Of a stretch of DNA of 51,343 bases, positions 1 through 12,397 are shown in pieces. The notes beneath the pieces were generated by a model. That model did not search any database and was not told the DNA's origin. It saw only the letters and a list, made by a program, of their open reading frames with translations. Location of the stretch: assembly GCA_015680685.1 (NCBI GenBank), contig MNCI01034649.1, positions 14,335-65,677 of the forward strand, read 5' to 3'. Each line of letters opens with the position of its first letter. The stretch's first letter is position 1. The translations under genes and the position numbers were made by a program. This stretch comes from Gnetum montanum (lineage: Eukaryota > Streptophyta > Gnetopsida > Gnetales > Gnetaceae).

Positions 1-600
1 GAATTTTTTTGCAAAATTTTATTTGTTACAAGTAGGTATTATAAGGACCACGTAGACTAGGCAATTGAACAAAATAGGAACTCTCAACAACTCACAGTAC
101 TTGGCAAAGTTGGCTGAATCTCTTTAAGATAAGTCATTTGTAGTTACACACAACGCAATCATTTCATATTTCACAACTGCATACTACAACAGCACACACA
201 CATACTCACATTAACTACTGAGTCTAATTGGAGATATCTGGGCCTTGGTGTTGCCAAAGACCAACAAGCACCTAAATCTTGTTCGAGGACACTCGTTGGC
301 GGTCGCGTCCCAAATGGTCACCAACAATAACTAGGAAACAAAAGAAGGATAGTCGGAATCATAAATTTTTCATGTTAATTGTTAGAGAGAGTATGTGATT
401 TTCATTTATGATTAGTGTTAGATGTTAGTGTAAACATTGTGTTACATTGGGCTTGAATCATAACATTACTTTAGGGTTTAGAATATAGGGTTGAGGGTTA
501 AGGAAATCAAAATTGCCACTAGGAAGATGAAAACATCTTGTAATTTTGGCCTACTAGAAGACACAAAACATTTAAGAAGACTAGTTTAGGTTTGAAAGCC
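1..600. other. Unclassified left-edge DNA, no gene recognised
   Basis: AT-rich sequence without a convincing reading frame, repeat unit or RNA gene. It may be flanking DNA or the untranslated part of an element that starts outside the window. Confidence 0.5.
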
Positions 601-609
601 TTTTGAGTG

Positions 610-1965
610 AACCTTTACCTTTTAGAGGATGCTATTGTGCACTTCTTATACCTAGATCTTGCTGCTAGATGATCCTCTTCATTCTAGAAAGCACAATCTC
701 CAAGCAAGTATTCATAATTGCTTATAATTTGATGTTATCAAAAGGAAGATGGTCATCTAGAAGAATCCATATCAACTACCTTCCAGTAGCTAGGATCTTG
801 TACCAATTGAACCCTACCAAAAGCTCTCAGTGCCTTCTAGGATGGACTATAGGACGGTGCTAGGCATACTACCTATAGTTCAGCTAGAATTTACAATTGG
901 ATGATCCCATACCTTCACGAAGGCATAATATTTAAGAAATTATTCATAACTAGAAGGTCTTAAAATCTTATGGTTGATCTTGAGCCTCCCGAATGACCAT
1001 CTTCCTTTTGGTAACATGAAATTACAAGTAATTATTTCCTTCGAGAAGGTTTGGCTACCTTTCAGTTAAAATTATAAGTTTGTGCTAGTTGCACTCCCTT
1101 GTAGTATAGCTAGAATTTTCATCTAGATGGCCCTCTACCTTCCAATAGCTAGGATCCTATAGCTATTAAATCCTTCTAGAATTTCTAAATTCCTTCTAGT
1201 AGGGACTGCAGGAGGGTGCTATTTGCACCATCTCATAGTTAAGCTAGAATTTGTGATCAAATAACCCTTTGCCTTCTAGAAGCTAAAATATCCAAGTAAT
1301 TATTCATGAAAAAATGTCTCAAAGTATTTAATTTGATCTTAAGCCTTTCAAATGATCATTTTCCTTTTGGTAACATCAAATTACAATTCACTATTTCCTT
1401 TTGAAAGGTTGTGCTACCTTCTGATTTGGATTGTGCGAAAGTGCTAAACATAATTTCTCATAATTTAGTTAGAATTTAAATCTATATGGCCCTCTACCTT
1501 TGAATATCTAGGATATTATAGCAATTGAACCCTACCAAAATGTCTTAGTTCCTTCTGGTATAGATTACAGAAGGGTGCCAGGTGCACTGTGTCATAGTTT
1601 AGCTTCAATATGTAATTGGTTGATCCTCTTCTTTTGTTCAGCCATGATCTCCAAGTAATTATTTGTAATAAGAAGGTCTTAATGTCTTTTGATTGATCTT
1701 CAGATTTCCAAATGATCATATTTCTTGTAGTAGCATCAAATTACAAGTGATTGTTTCCTACTAAAATGTTTGGCTACCTTCACATTAGGATTGCGAAAGG
1801 GTGCTAGTTGCACTTCCTCACAACATAGCTATATTTTCATCTAGATGATCATTAGCCTTCCAAAAGCTAGGATCTTGGAGCTATTATAGAAATTTGAATG
1901 TTCTATGTGCCTTCTGGTATGGACTATAGGAGAATGCTAGGTGCACTACCTCATAGTTTCCTAAA
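610..1965. repeat. ~359-bp tandem repeat array, about four degenerate copies
   Basis: The same block recurs with landmark 'agctaggatc'-like sites near 787, 1148, 1505 and 1864, a spacing of about 359 bp. Each unit also carries a 'ggtgctaggtgcac'-like site, a 'tagctagaattt' site and a 'ccttttggtaacat'-like site in the same order. Copies differ by many substitutions. The short frames inside it are not conserved between units, so it is noncoding. It resembles a small satellite or a retroelement-derived array; I cannot name the family. Confidence 0.8.
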
Positions 1966-2276
1966 GATGTAAACATATGCAAGTCATAGTTCATCATCAT
2001 CAAGATGAGTATGCATCATGTCAACATGAAACACATCCATGAGAATGATAAGACATTATCCATGTATATCAATAATAAGTTCTAACCATGCATACCATGC
2101 CCACACCTACCACATAATAGGCTTTCTAATTACCTAATGGGAACAATGATAACCCTTTCCATTGTTGTTCACCACTGTTGTTAGTGTTGTACCACATGCT
2201 ATCTATCATGCATTCTTAGTGCACTATTCTTCCTCCTACATCTAAAAATTCTATACATCATGAAACTCAAATCTAT
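1966..2276. other. Unclassified spacer
   Basis: No gene or clear repeat seen. It contains several 'catcatgtcaacatg'-like stretches but no regular period. Confidence 0.4.
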
Positions 2277-2510
2277 ATGTTGTCTCATCCCACTCCACAT
2301 GCTATGCCAACATGTGGGGTAGTGTATGAAGCTCATACATTGTTCCAACCTACTTCACATGTTGTGCCAAATTTTGGGGCAACAAATCAAATTCATATGC
2401 TATTAAAACCTACTCCACACACTATGCTAGCATGTGGGGAAGCATGTGAAATCCACATGCTACCCACATGAGTCCCACACATTGCGTCAACATGTGAAGT
2501 AGCATGCAAA
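2277..2510. repeat. ~60-bp minisatellite, about four copies
   Basis: A unit beginning with variants of 'cctactccacatgctatgcc' followed by 'aacatgtggggtag' recurs about every 60 bp, giving an open frame with a degenerate 20-residue repeat on the + strand. The last copy contains stops, so the frame is a by-product of a period divisible by three. Confidence 0.7.
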
Positions 2511-2695
2511 ACAAAATAATTATTTCTACCTAACTCTTGCTCACCTTCCATAGTGTCGTCATTGTCATTGTCGAATGTTTCTGGCTTAGTTCATGGGCAC
2601 CACCATGGGCTGCATCGTTGACCCTTATACTTTTTGGATCTTCTGCTAGTGCTTCAATGTCAAATACTTTGACAATGAGCATCCCATCCCATACA

Positions 2696-2700
2696 CATGT
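2696..2700. repeat. Target-site duplication, left copy (CATGT)
   Basis: CATGT lies directly before the 5' LTR of element E1 and is repeated exactly directly after its 3' LTR at 21273-21277. This marks the original insertion. Confidence 0.9.
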
Positions 2701-4423
2701 TGAAATATTGTAAAAAATACAAGGTCATGCTGGCCTCACCAGGATCTTGCAGTCTGCATAGCATGATGGCAGTTCATCGGGAGAAGAACGTTTTGAGTCT
2801 AGGTTGGCAAGTTCGGTAAATTTTCTACTTTGAGCATGCACAGGTTCTATACCATCCTGCCTACCCACCAAAGTAGCCTAAACAACTAGTAGCCTACTCA
2901 GGAACAGTGTGCAAAATCAGCGGCAACATCCTAGATGCGCAAGAAACAATTCGGCAAGTTTTCTAACTCACGAAGCCTGCTACGCTATGCTATGTAGTGT
3001 AACAAGCTTCAAAATATGATGGTGGAATGAAGTGCTATGCTACGTGAAGTCACATAGCATAGCATGACAATGACTTCACTACCCACTCCCCTCATCCAAT
3101 TTCGAGTTTTGCGGTGATGTCCTTTCTTCGTCAGGAAGCAGCAGACTATGTCTACTGCTATGCTACATTGAGCTACAAGGCGCAACAAGGTGTAGCAATC
3201 CTATGGAAGAGACAAAAGGCAGTTCGAAAGTCGAAGTTGACAAAGTTCGCAAAACTTGCAATGTAGGAGAATGGTTTGCAAATTGGCAAAACTCTTGCAA
3301 CTAAGGCAAGTTGCTACACTACGCTACGCTATGTGGCATAACATAGCGTAGCAAGCATGTAACAAATAGTAGAACACACAATAAGGTGCTATGACACGCC
3401 GAGCATGCTATGTCACAAAGCACAACAAGGCAAAGAGGTGGTTGTATGACATCAATGCATGCCACCTAATCAGACCATTGGCACAGGTCTCTAGATGTTG
3501 ATGGCGTGATTACAGCGTGATAGAATCACAGTTATTGCATGGAAAATTCACATCGCAACGATATTGTAAGCCCAACAGTCATAAATGGCTCAAGTAGCAC
3601 CAGTAAGACAACATAGGCTTGAAGCATGTAGCATTCAAATCACTTTTTTTTACTTACCTTTAGCCATATAAATATCCTAGCAAACAGCATATAACGTTGG
3701 GAAAAGTCAGCAAGTTGTAAAGTTGGAAATTTCAAAAGAGTTTGCATCTTTCTAGAAGTGAGAAGCTTCCAAGTTGTGGGGACTTTGCTTTAAAATTTTG
3801 AAACAAGGATTTCCCCTCTAGATGACATTGTAATAATCAAAGTCTCCTGTTTAACACTAGAAACAAATAGTCTCTTTCGGCTAGCGTGAGATCCCCATCT
3901 CCGTTCTACCACCTTGGTAGAGCCCTGCATTATTTGTACGTGAAGTCCATGTCCAAGCGCACAACTCTTTCCCTTTTTTTGGCATGCCTCGGTTGCTCTC
4001 GGGACCTCTACACTCTGTCATGTTGTGCAGCTGATTGTATCCATCCTGACCAGATGAGTTTGTAGCTTTGGAGGGGTGCATGTTTCTAACCATACTATAC
4101 ATTACTCCCCATTTTCTATCTCGTTTCTTTGCATTATTTTCTATTTTTTTCATCTTTAATCATTATTTCGTATTAGTGTTACACTTTCACAGTTTCTCTC
4201 CTGCTTTACTTACCCGTAAGCATTATCTCGCATTTTGCATTATTTACGTCGCAAAAGGCTATATTGACGTTGATGTAAGTTCCTGTTTAATCGACCAAAC
4301 CATTCAGGGCACCCCATGTTCACACACACCCAGCACTACCCTCCCACGGATATGGGGTTGGAATTTTCACGTCCGCCGACCCCCCAACATTTTTTACAAC
4401 CACCGACATTTTCGGTCACTACA
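2701..4423 (+). repeat. E1 5' LTR (1723 bp)
   Basis: Pairs with 19527-21272 along its whole length. In a ~205-bp stretch aligned by hand (start 4073 versus 20926) I count about 16 differences, many of them C/T or G/A changes at former CG sites. It contains repeated 'gctacgctatg'-type motifs (2975-3430) and a TATA-like box. It lacks a roughly 33-bp stretch present in the 3' LTR near 20519-20551. Confidence 0.92.
3667..3675 (+). promoter_or_regulatory. TATA-like box in E1 5' LTR
   Basis: TATAAATAT in the second half of the LTR. The same nine bases are conserved in the 3' LTR at 20482-20490. Position and conservation suit the element's promoter; transcription start not determined. Confidence 0.55.
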
Positions 4424-4429
4424 GTTTTC

Positions 4430-4448
4430 TGGCACTAGAAGGAGGACC
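4430..4448 (+). other. E1 putative primer binding site
   Basis: Starts TGGCACTAGAAGGAGG, six bases after the LTR end. The same element, TCTGCACTAAAAGGAGGG, lies at the matching place in E3 (- strand, about 45713-45730). Shared position and sequence support a primer site; I could not assign the tRNA. Confidence 0.6.
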
Positions 4449-4547
4449 TTTGGAGCCTTTACCATGTGTCACGGTAGTTCTATGAGCCTTCTACACCTTG
4501 ATACACATGGGCGTAAACATGACACCCTCTAGCGGTTCTTTGCACTC

Positions 4548-5345
4548 TGTGTGGTGTAGATTGGTTGCCCCAACGATTCCTCTAGAACCCTACAGAGCAC
4601 AAGGCCTCCAATTGCCGGTTAACTAGCTTATTCTACGATTGTCTTGCATGTGTTCTGAACCCCATCCTGTGTGGTACAGACTGGTCACCTCGACGGTCCC
4701 TTTGGGATCCTGTAAGACATAAAGCTTGCCTGATTTCTAGCTAGCTTGCCCATCCTATGGTTGTCTTGCCTGCATTTTGTACCCCATCCAGCGTGGTACA
4801 GACCGGTCACCACAAAGGTCCCTCTGAGATCTTATGAGACATAAAGCCTACCTAGTTGCTAGTTAATTTGCTCATCTTATGGTAGTCTCATATGCCTTCC
4901 ACACCTCAGCCTGAATTAGCGTAGACTTGACACCCATCTGTGGTTGTTTACGCATTGTACGGTGTAGATCGGTCGCCTCGACAGTTCCTTTGGAACTCTA
5001 CGAGACAATAAGCCTTTCGATCATGATTTAACTTGCCTTTCCTTTTTACAGTAGTCTTGCATGTGTTCTACACCCTAACCAGTGTAGGTGAAAAAGTGAC
5101 ACCCTTGGAGGTTTTTTACGCCTTAACTGGTGTAGGTCGATCGCCTCAACAGTCCCTCCGGGATCCTACGGGACATAAAGCCTTTCTTATTATTTATCAA
5201 CTGAACTTGCCTTATGGTAGTCTTGCACGTGCTCTGTACCTCATTCCACACAGGCATAGACATGACACCCTTGGATGTTGTTTACGCTTTGTGTGGTATA
5301 GATTGGTCACCCTGATTGTTCCCCTAGAATCCGGCAAGACGTAAA
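4548..5345 (+). repeat. E1 5'UTR tandem repeats, six copies in two length classes
   Basis: Units start with variants of 'tgtggtgtagattggtcgcc' near 4550, 4669, 4790, 4960, 5128 and 5291. The first two spacings are about 120 bp and the later ones about 165-170 bp. The longer units carry an extra segment with 'agacatgacacccttgg' and 'ttgtttacgc'. They fill the space between the primer site and gag. No coding frame is shared between copies. Confidence 0.8.
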
Positions 5346-5409
5346 GCCACCCTTTTGTTGCTTATTTTTGTTGTATTTTTTTAATTTTTTGCAAATCACA
5401 TGGTTAGAA

Positions 5410-7735
5410 ATGGCTTCAACCACCACTAGTGTGGACACCATCAACGCGGAGGTGCCCTTCATAGTTCGGGGCACTACTGGTGCCAAACAATGGTTGAATC
5501 CAACGTAGGAAGCACACCAGTCTCTCAAAATCCAAAACTGAGGACCTAAGGGACTAGCCCAACAACACGAGCGCTATAGTTTCCTTTGTGCAAAGGTGTA
5601 GGCTAATCTACCCTTGGATTTACATGAACTCGAAGAAAAATGTAGCTTTGATTTTGCTTACTGCAATAGGAAGGAATTCGTCCCTACCCCAAGCATTTCT
5701 TTGCCTTTAACACAAGTGTACCAAAGGCTTCTAGATCAACTAATCCAGTTAGCCAGGCTTAGGGAGCAACAAGACACAGCATCCAACTAGGATGATGCCT
5801 TTCAAGATGAGCAGGAGGAACTCGATTCCCAATCTAACGAAGGAGGTCAGGCCAACCCCATTTCCATCCCGCCTACCTAGTCCTTCTGGGCCAATCTGCT
5901 GTCTGTTCCCCCCTTTATCATTACACCTACACTTTAGCAGCCTACAACCGCAACTTCAATGGATAGCCATTCTACATTCCTAGCACATCATCACCTCCAT
6001 GCCCCAGTTGCCCTTGCAACAACTGTGCAGCCGCAAGCCGTTTATCATCACACTCCCATGGTGTGCAACACGCCTATCATGGCTACCCTATCGCATATCC
6101 ATACAATACCTACTTTGCAACTGCACATAACTCCTACGTTGAATCCTACTTATGCATCTGTTTTGACCACTATGGTGGGCCCGGGCCCATCCACGTGGTG
6201 GACCATGTTCACTTTTTCGTCCATTTTGCAACCATTGTAGATGTCTCACTATGTTCACCACTAGGCCTATCTGACCCCACAAATGGTACATCCTAGCACG
6301 AGCCCATGGTTTGTCCCATCGGTAACCCAAATGGCCTATTCGGCAACTCAACCCACTATTACCGCTCCAACAATACCACCCACAAGGTGGTGGACAATGC
6401 AAATAGCACCTTTAGCAGGGGTGGTCCCAATGGCACCCCCCATGGGTCAAATCACTACCACCATCATACCACATGTTGGAGTAGCCTCTGTAGTCCCTTA
6501 GCCATCTACAACGTTGCCGGGTCTAGACCAAGCATTTCAGCTCATCCAGACCCTAACTAAGGAAGTAAAACACCTCAAAGCTGTTGGGTCTGATACGGTA
6601 CAATTCATGGACTTCTATCAAGATGACCTCGTCAACCCTGCAATCCTTGCTTTGATATTACCACCCAGGATGTCCCTCCTACACTTCACAAAGTACGATG
6701 GGGAAGGGGATCCCAATACCCATCTTGTCACTTTCTAGTTAGAGTCTTCGCTATTACAACAATGGCCGCATACGATCATTCACGTCTTTGCCATGTACCT
6801 AGCTAGCAAATCCCTAGATTGGTACTGCACATTGCCACGTTCATCCATTTCAACTTTCGAAGAACTGTTGACCCATTTTGTGACATGCTTCAAATATAAC
6901 TTGAAGCTAGAAACCACGCCCATTTCAGCTGATGGGCATGAAACAAGACCCGTTAGAACCAGTCCAAAAATTCATTCAATTTTGGAGCGCGACACTTAAT
7001 GAAATCTATGAGCCCATCATGGAGGCTCACTTGTTAGCTATCTTTAAGGGTGCGGTGAATGACTTCATCAAGTTCAAACTGTATTACCTCACTCAATGCT
7101 TACTTAGCCAAGCTTTCGCTCAAATGAAAAGCAGACAAGACGTGGCCGAGGCGAGCAAAGACCCAGCCTACATTACTTACAAAAATAGTTTTGCAAAGAA
7201 GGACAAGGATAAGGCCCCAACAACCATGGTGGCTACTATTATAGCTGAGGCTAACCCCAAACATAGCAACAGTGGAAGCAAAAATAACAAGAAACCATCC
7301 ATGCCTGCAGCTGATTCTGGACCCAAACTAGGCCAAGTATCACAACCTGCCGCACCTGTGCCTGAGACATCTGCATATACTAAACCCAACTTCGATCGTA
7401 AAGATCATTCAAAATACACCCCACTGCCTCTCAAACCTTTAGAACTCCTGAAGTAAATTTTGGTAGTGGAATACATCCAACACAAGCAGATGTCGGAGGA
7501 AGCAAACGCGAGACATCGACATTACTGTAAGCTCCTTAGGAATCCCTCTTTGGCCCTACCCAATAAGCCCCATGTTCCTAAGGGTTTCAGGCTAGATAGG
7601 TTTTTTGACTACCACCAACTATGTGGTCACACCAAAGATTATTGTCTATCATTGTAGGATGACATTCAAAGATTAGTCGACCTGGGAAAGCTAATGCTGG
7701 ATGAAAGTAACCCAGTATGCCCTGAAAATTAATTT
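5410..7735 (+). pseudogene. gag: E1 gag (capsid/nucleocapsid), disrupted
   Basis: Gag forms the virus-like particle that packages the element RNA. The frame opens at ATG 5410 (MASTTTSVDTINAEV) and can be followed, with stops, through a Pro/Thr/His-rich N-terminal part, then a retrotransposon gag domain near 6514-7190 (FTKYDGEGDP, LAIFKGAVNDFIKFKLYY). It ends in a degenerate zinc-binding segment DYHQLCGHTKDYC near 7605. A one-base indel between about 6905 and 6932 shifts the frame; after that gag and protease share one frame. Most internal stops are TAG or TGA where Gln or Arg would fit. The same FKYxLKL and LAIFKG segments recur in E3 gag. Confidence 0.85.
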
Positions 7736-9172
7736 ATTTATGTTTAAACAGACCCCCTCAATGCCAATAATTCTGGTTACATAATCAATGTCATTGGTAT
7801 TGACAATGATCCCATGCCACCCTTCCAGTCATTTGTGATTTGTGTGCCTCAGCGTAGTGCAACAATACCACCAATGGTTGGTCCAAATTCACAACCACCC
7901 TTTAGCTTGAAAGTCCCACCACAGGCATCTACCTCTGCACCGCATGTTGGTGAGGCCACATAACCCCATCAGTCACCACCTCTAGCTCCATTCATCACTA
8001 GGGGGCCAATGTCTTCGATAGCTCCCATCATGTGGAACAACATTAAACAACCTCCTCTCCCCACTAGGCGAGAAGCCTACTTGGTGAACGAGGCATCAAA
8101 GGGGAATATCATCAAAAGTATCTCCAATCCTACGCCTTCACCCCTTGTATTTGCACCTTCATCACCAAAGATGAAGGACAAAATGATTACACAGCCTGCG
8201 TCACCTTACTGACAAAGATCTGAACCTAGGTCCAAAGTCATATCCCCTCGAGAGATTCATCTTTTAGGACGAATCGAGGAGGAGGAAGGTGTCAAACACG
8301 TAGGCAGCCAAGACTTCTTAGATGCCTTCACCCATGTTGGGAAAGCCTTAATGTAGAAAAATGCTACGTTGAGCTTGTACATCCTAGTCATGACATCCAT
8401 ACCTCACTACAAGGCTCTAGTCCACATGTTAACGGTGATTTCGGTCGGCGAAAACATGCCAGCGGAAGACAAAGCGATCCACTCGGTCATACTCCCCTCT
8501 GTACCCATAGATTTTGCAGTACCTTGATTGACTTTCAATAGCAATGCCATTAAGGAAGATCCTGAAGAAGGTCAAGTGACTACGGTGCCTCTCTTCATCA
8601 TAATTCAGGTCGACCAACACTAGATCCGAAGGGTACACATCAATGATGGGGCTGACACAAATGTCATTTCCTTTCCTATTATAGATAAGTTGGGATTGGT
8701 TGACCAGATCAAACCAATGGCAACATCGTGTCTACGGTCCTTCAATGGGGCATGCGTCCTAGTGAAGGGCATAGTTCATATAAACTTTGTAGCAGGGGAC
8801 TAGTTCCCCACAGACGTAATGTTCATCATGGTCAAAGAAATGCTTGGGTTTAACCTAATCTTGGGAAGATCATGGTTAGCATGACTTAGGGCTATCTCCT
8901 CACCTATACACTACAAAGTCCACTTACCATATGCAGGTAAGGAGATGATAATCCATGGCGACAAGGTAATAACACAAGCAATTAGCAACGTAGGCATGGA
9001 ACAGGGTTCAAAATTTACAACCTCTGAAGATGAAGCACCTATTCATGCATGCATTAATCATACAATGAAGGGATTGGTCCAACGAGCCAATCCTCAAATT
9101 GAAAATGCATGGTGTGAATTGCCCTTCCAAGTAAAGGATAGTGTTATGAGCAGGGGCCTGGGTGAAACACCT
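7736..9172 (+). pseudogene. E1 aspartic protease region, disrupted
   Basis: Continues in the gag frame. A retropepsin-like core lies at about 8624-8900: RVHINDGADTNVIS carries the active-site loop, with DG where most family members have DSG or DTG, and GFNLILGRSWLA is the conserved second half typical of Tat elements. The enzyme would cut the Gag-Pol polyprotein. There are several in-frame stops. The frame fades after about 9172 (SRGLGETP then a stop) and the normal continuation into RT is missing. RT-linker coding resumes only at 14855, with the antisense gene between. E3 protease on the - strand gives VHVDDGTTMNLIP and GINLILGRSWLV. Confidence 0.8.
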
Positions 9173-9322
9173 TGACCCTACATTCCGATCAACCAGCGAA
9201 TGGTCAAGAGGCAGCTACGCATAGCATAGCAGCCTTGCGACCACCCACCTAGTTTCTATCCTTGCATATTCACCATTCCCGTGTCTTGTCAATATGCCAT
9301 CCTTTCAGCATGCTATGCTAAT

Positions 9323-9380
9323 GGCCCAAAATGGCCCAAAACTAGCAACAGCCCGAAAAGGCCTAAAACTAGCATACGAG
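9323..9380 (+). repeat. Short 'ggcctaaaactagca' motif, two to three copies at the protease/antisense-gene junction
   Basis: Copies 'ggcccaaaactagca' and 'ggcctaaaactagca' match the unit of the 3'UTR array at 18263-18540. Reverse-complement copies sit at the same relative place in E3 (40915-41060). Confidence 0.65.
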
Positions 9381-11346
9381 AGCATGAAAACTTTACATGA
9401 CACATAAGTTAATACAAAACCAGTATTCTTGCTAAATTTTTCCATTTCATTCAAAATTTTTTTCCATTGGCAATGTTTGTAAAATTTTCAAAATTTTTAA
9501 TAAAAATGAAAAATAAATAGAGGAGTCCCATGCTATCATGGGTTATCTCCATTTGCATCGCCTCCATCGTTTGCCCTCGCTTCACCTACTTGTGCATCGC
9601 TTGCTCCTATGTCATCCCTTACCGGCTCTTTATTTCCTCCCTCCACGAGCCTCACATCTTCATTGAGGGTTTGTATCCCAATAATGGAGTAGTTAGTTAG
9701 GGCCAAAAATGCGGTAAATGCTAGCTATAGCACAACATTAAAGTGACTAACCTAAGGAGAGCTTGCGTCAGTCTCAGGAGGTATCTAGTCTAGACCAAGC
9801 CTGAGGTGATGCCCAATCTCCTCTATCAAAATGTCCATTCAATGCTTGTCACTAGGCTTAGCATTTGTAGTGGTAATTTTCTCCCTTTCCAAGGTCATCC
9901 GCTTTAGAGGTTCCTGGGAAAGGGAGGTAGTTGCGGTCTCTCCTGTAGGAAGGTTCACCCTTAGGTCAGGAGACTCCGTGACCTTCACCTGCTCTTTAAA
10001 CTTGGCATAGGCCTTAGAAGCATCGATGGCCTTCATGAATGTTTCATACGAGAGTGCCTCCATAGCATTTTTTTATACAATCTTCGATGGGTTTTTTTTC
10101 TAGCTTGTATGTATATTTGTGATCCCTCTAGGCTTTCCCCCATTCTAAGACCTTAGTGCTGATGTCCTTCATATCCGGCATTTCTGGGCTAGCAAGTCCA
10201 TCTGCATCTACTGTTTGATTATTTCGCGGGTGGACTCTACATTTTGATGAATGATAGTCCGAAACCTAGCGTATTTGTCCATAGCCCTTTGCAAATCAAT
10301 AAGGTCAAGGTTACGGTTTATGAGGAAATTGATCCTTCACCTGAGGTTCTCCACGTTGACGACCAGTTCGGCCTCTCTTTGATTAGCCCTTTGGACCCAT
10401 TTCCACAGGTATTCGTTGGTGCATCTACACTCCCACAAAGAGCATGCCAAGTGCAAGACACATTCGTAAGCCTCATCAAACGTATGACGAGACACCTCGG
10501 TCATGTCAGGTGAGAGTGCAGGCACCACGCCAACCTCCATAGGTCATGCTGGGTCCCACTTAAGTTGAGAGGCTATTCAAAGCTCAAAAAGCACAGTAAA
10601 CGTATTAGCTTAACATAATCAATAAGATCAAAAGTTTCAATGTGGCAACATAAGGGTAGTTAAAACTCCTACTTACCTGCACCAGGATCTGCCTACTGAA
10701 GGTGTTTGATCATGTCATCGACAAGTTCTTGAAAACATGCAAATTTATCAGGGACTTTAGCCCATGACTCCGTATGAGGTGAAGGAAGCCCCGAAGCATC
10801 AGTAGTAGCACCTGTTACATGACTAAACATGTCAGCAATGGCCAAAATGAACTACGGTAAGACACATGCAAAGCCTAACTCACCAGCATCCGGCTGTGGT
10901 CTTTCTTCTTGCCGATGCAACAAAATTGTGGTAGGCTTGGCAGAAGGCCTAGCCAAGTCCATGAAAGCCCCTACCTCATGTGCTAGCACCTTTCCTTTCA
11001 GGAGGGCAGCATCTTTCTTATTTGGGGGAGGTACCTCTTTGTTAGGAAGAGGCTCCCTAATGACAAGAGTCCCTGCCTTGGAGACAAGAGCTTAATTATT
11101 CCTAACCGGTGCACTTTCTTCCAAAGCTGGAGCCCCCATGCCCTTATTTGTCACTCTTGTCCTAAGGGCTGACACTCCCTTGTCATCTTCTTCTTTGTCT
11201 TCTTCTTCTTCTGCCTACAAAAGGGCATACATACGTCAAATTGAAACAAGTTAACTCAAAATAGATGTCATGCTATGACACACTACCTAACAAAGCATGA
11301 AATAGCAGGAAATAACAAAGTAAACTAAATATTATATAGCGCTCAC

Positions 11347-12397
11347 CAATGGGGTGTTGCATTTGCCACAACTTGAACTGTAGTCTTCGCCCATCCTCTT
11401 TGTGAAGGCTTTCCCCGGTTGAGGGAGGTCTCTTTCTTCACAGCTCCATGGGCACGGTCTCAACTATGAGATGTTCACCCTGTGTCACATTGCTGATTAT
11501 GACAGGGGACATCTCCCCTATGCTATCCTAGCCACAAGTGCTACGAACTACCAGACCTTTAGTCATTACAGATAAGGACTCCCCCACCACTTCCAGAGGG
11601 TCCTGGGCTTGCATAGTCTGAAGTACCTTTCGAATCCATGGCTTAGGAATCTGGTCACAATCTAGCTTGAACCAAACTCCATCCTCCTAGACCACTAGGA
11701 ACTCTGTGAAGTGCTTTAAACAGCCTATGTAGAAAGCATAGTGTATGTTAGAGTGGGACTCCGTTGGCTCACGGAGTTCCAAAATCTTGGCTTGCAAACC
11801 ACTACATAGGAATTCAACCTAGTTGTAATGGGCCCCCTCCTCCATGACTTCCCACATGACCCAAGCCTACTCAAGCCCCAGGACCTTCCCTTGGATGAGC
11901 AATTGAGGGAATGCATAGGCATGAAAGACCATGTATATCCCCATAGTAGGAACTTCACTGAGTATGTCTATAGGGAACCCCTTTCGCTCCTTGGTGAGCC
12001 TCAACCACTCCTCGATATGCTGCTTCTAAAGGATTAACTCCTACTTGTCCTTTGACATCACGTTGACACCATCAGCAGGAACACCAAACAAATCTGCAAA
12101 CAGTTGGTAATTGATGTCAATGATCACCTGCACATCTCGCACATACGTACAGAAATAGCTCACCTATCCAGAGAAGGAGTTGACCAAGGAAAGCATCTCA
12201 GTAGCAAGGACACTCAGATTTGGAGGCATGAACAAGTCCATAATCCCAACCATTCAAATTTTCTTGAGCAAGGGGTTCGAAGCCCCTCATTCTAACCAGC
12301 TCTGGCTCACCACCACTTCACCATATTAGAAGTAAATGTTTCTCCCTTACCTCTTGGTAGTTACCACCATCACCTCATGAGGTTTCCTCACTCCTGT
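11347..12397 (-). other. Unknown-domain exon of the E1 antisense gene
   Basis: Reads YGEVVVSQSWLE, then FMPPN, EMLSLVNSFSG, INYQLFADLFGVP, IEEWLRLTKERKGFPIDIL and further sequence, with about eight stops. E3 (YDEVELAKCWLRE, FMAPSP, EMVNIINSFNEG, NLFGVF) and E4 (KVDKAQEWL, ERLNIIDSLNND, LFYNLFDIP) align with it. I do not recognise the domain. Confidence 0.65.

Noticed and set aside
2277-2471. 64-residue frame with a 20-residue repeat
   Set aside because: The ~60-bp tandem repeat has a period divisible by three; the last copy has stops and there is no flanking coding signal.
4068-4532. 154-residue frame starting in the E1 5' LTR
   Set aside because: It crosses the LTR end and primer site; the 3' LTR copy diverges in frame. 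No recognisable protein.
6088-6402. 104-residue - strand frame with repeated Trp/Gly motifs
   Set aside because: Shadow of the Pro/Thr-rich gag N-terminal region on +.
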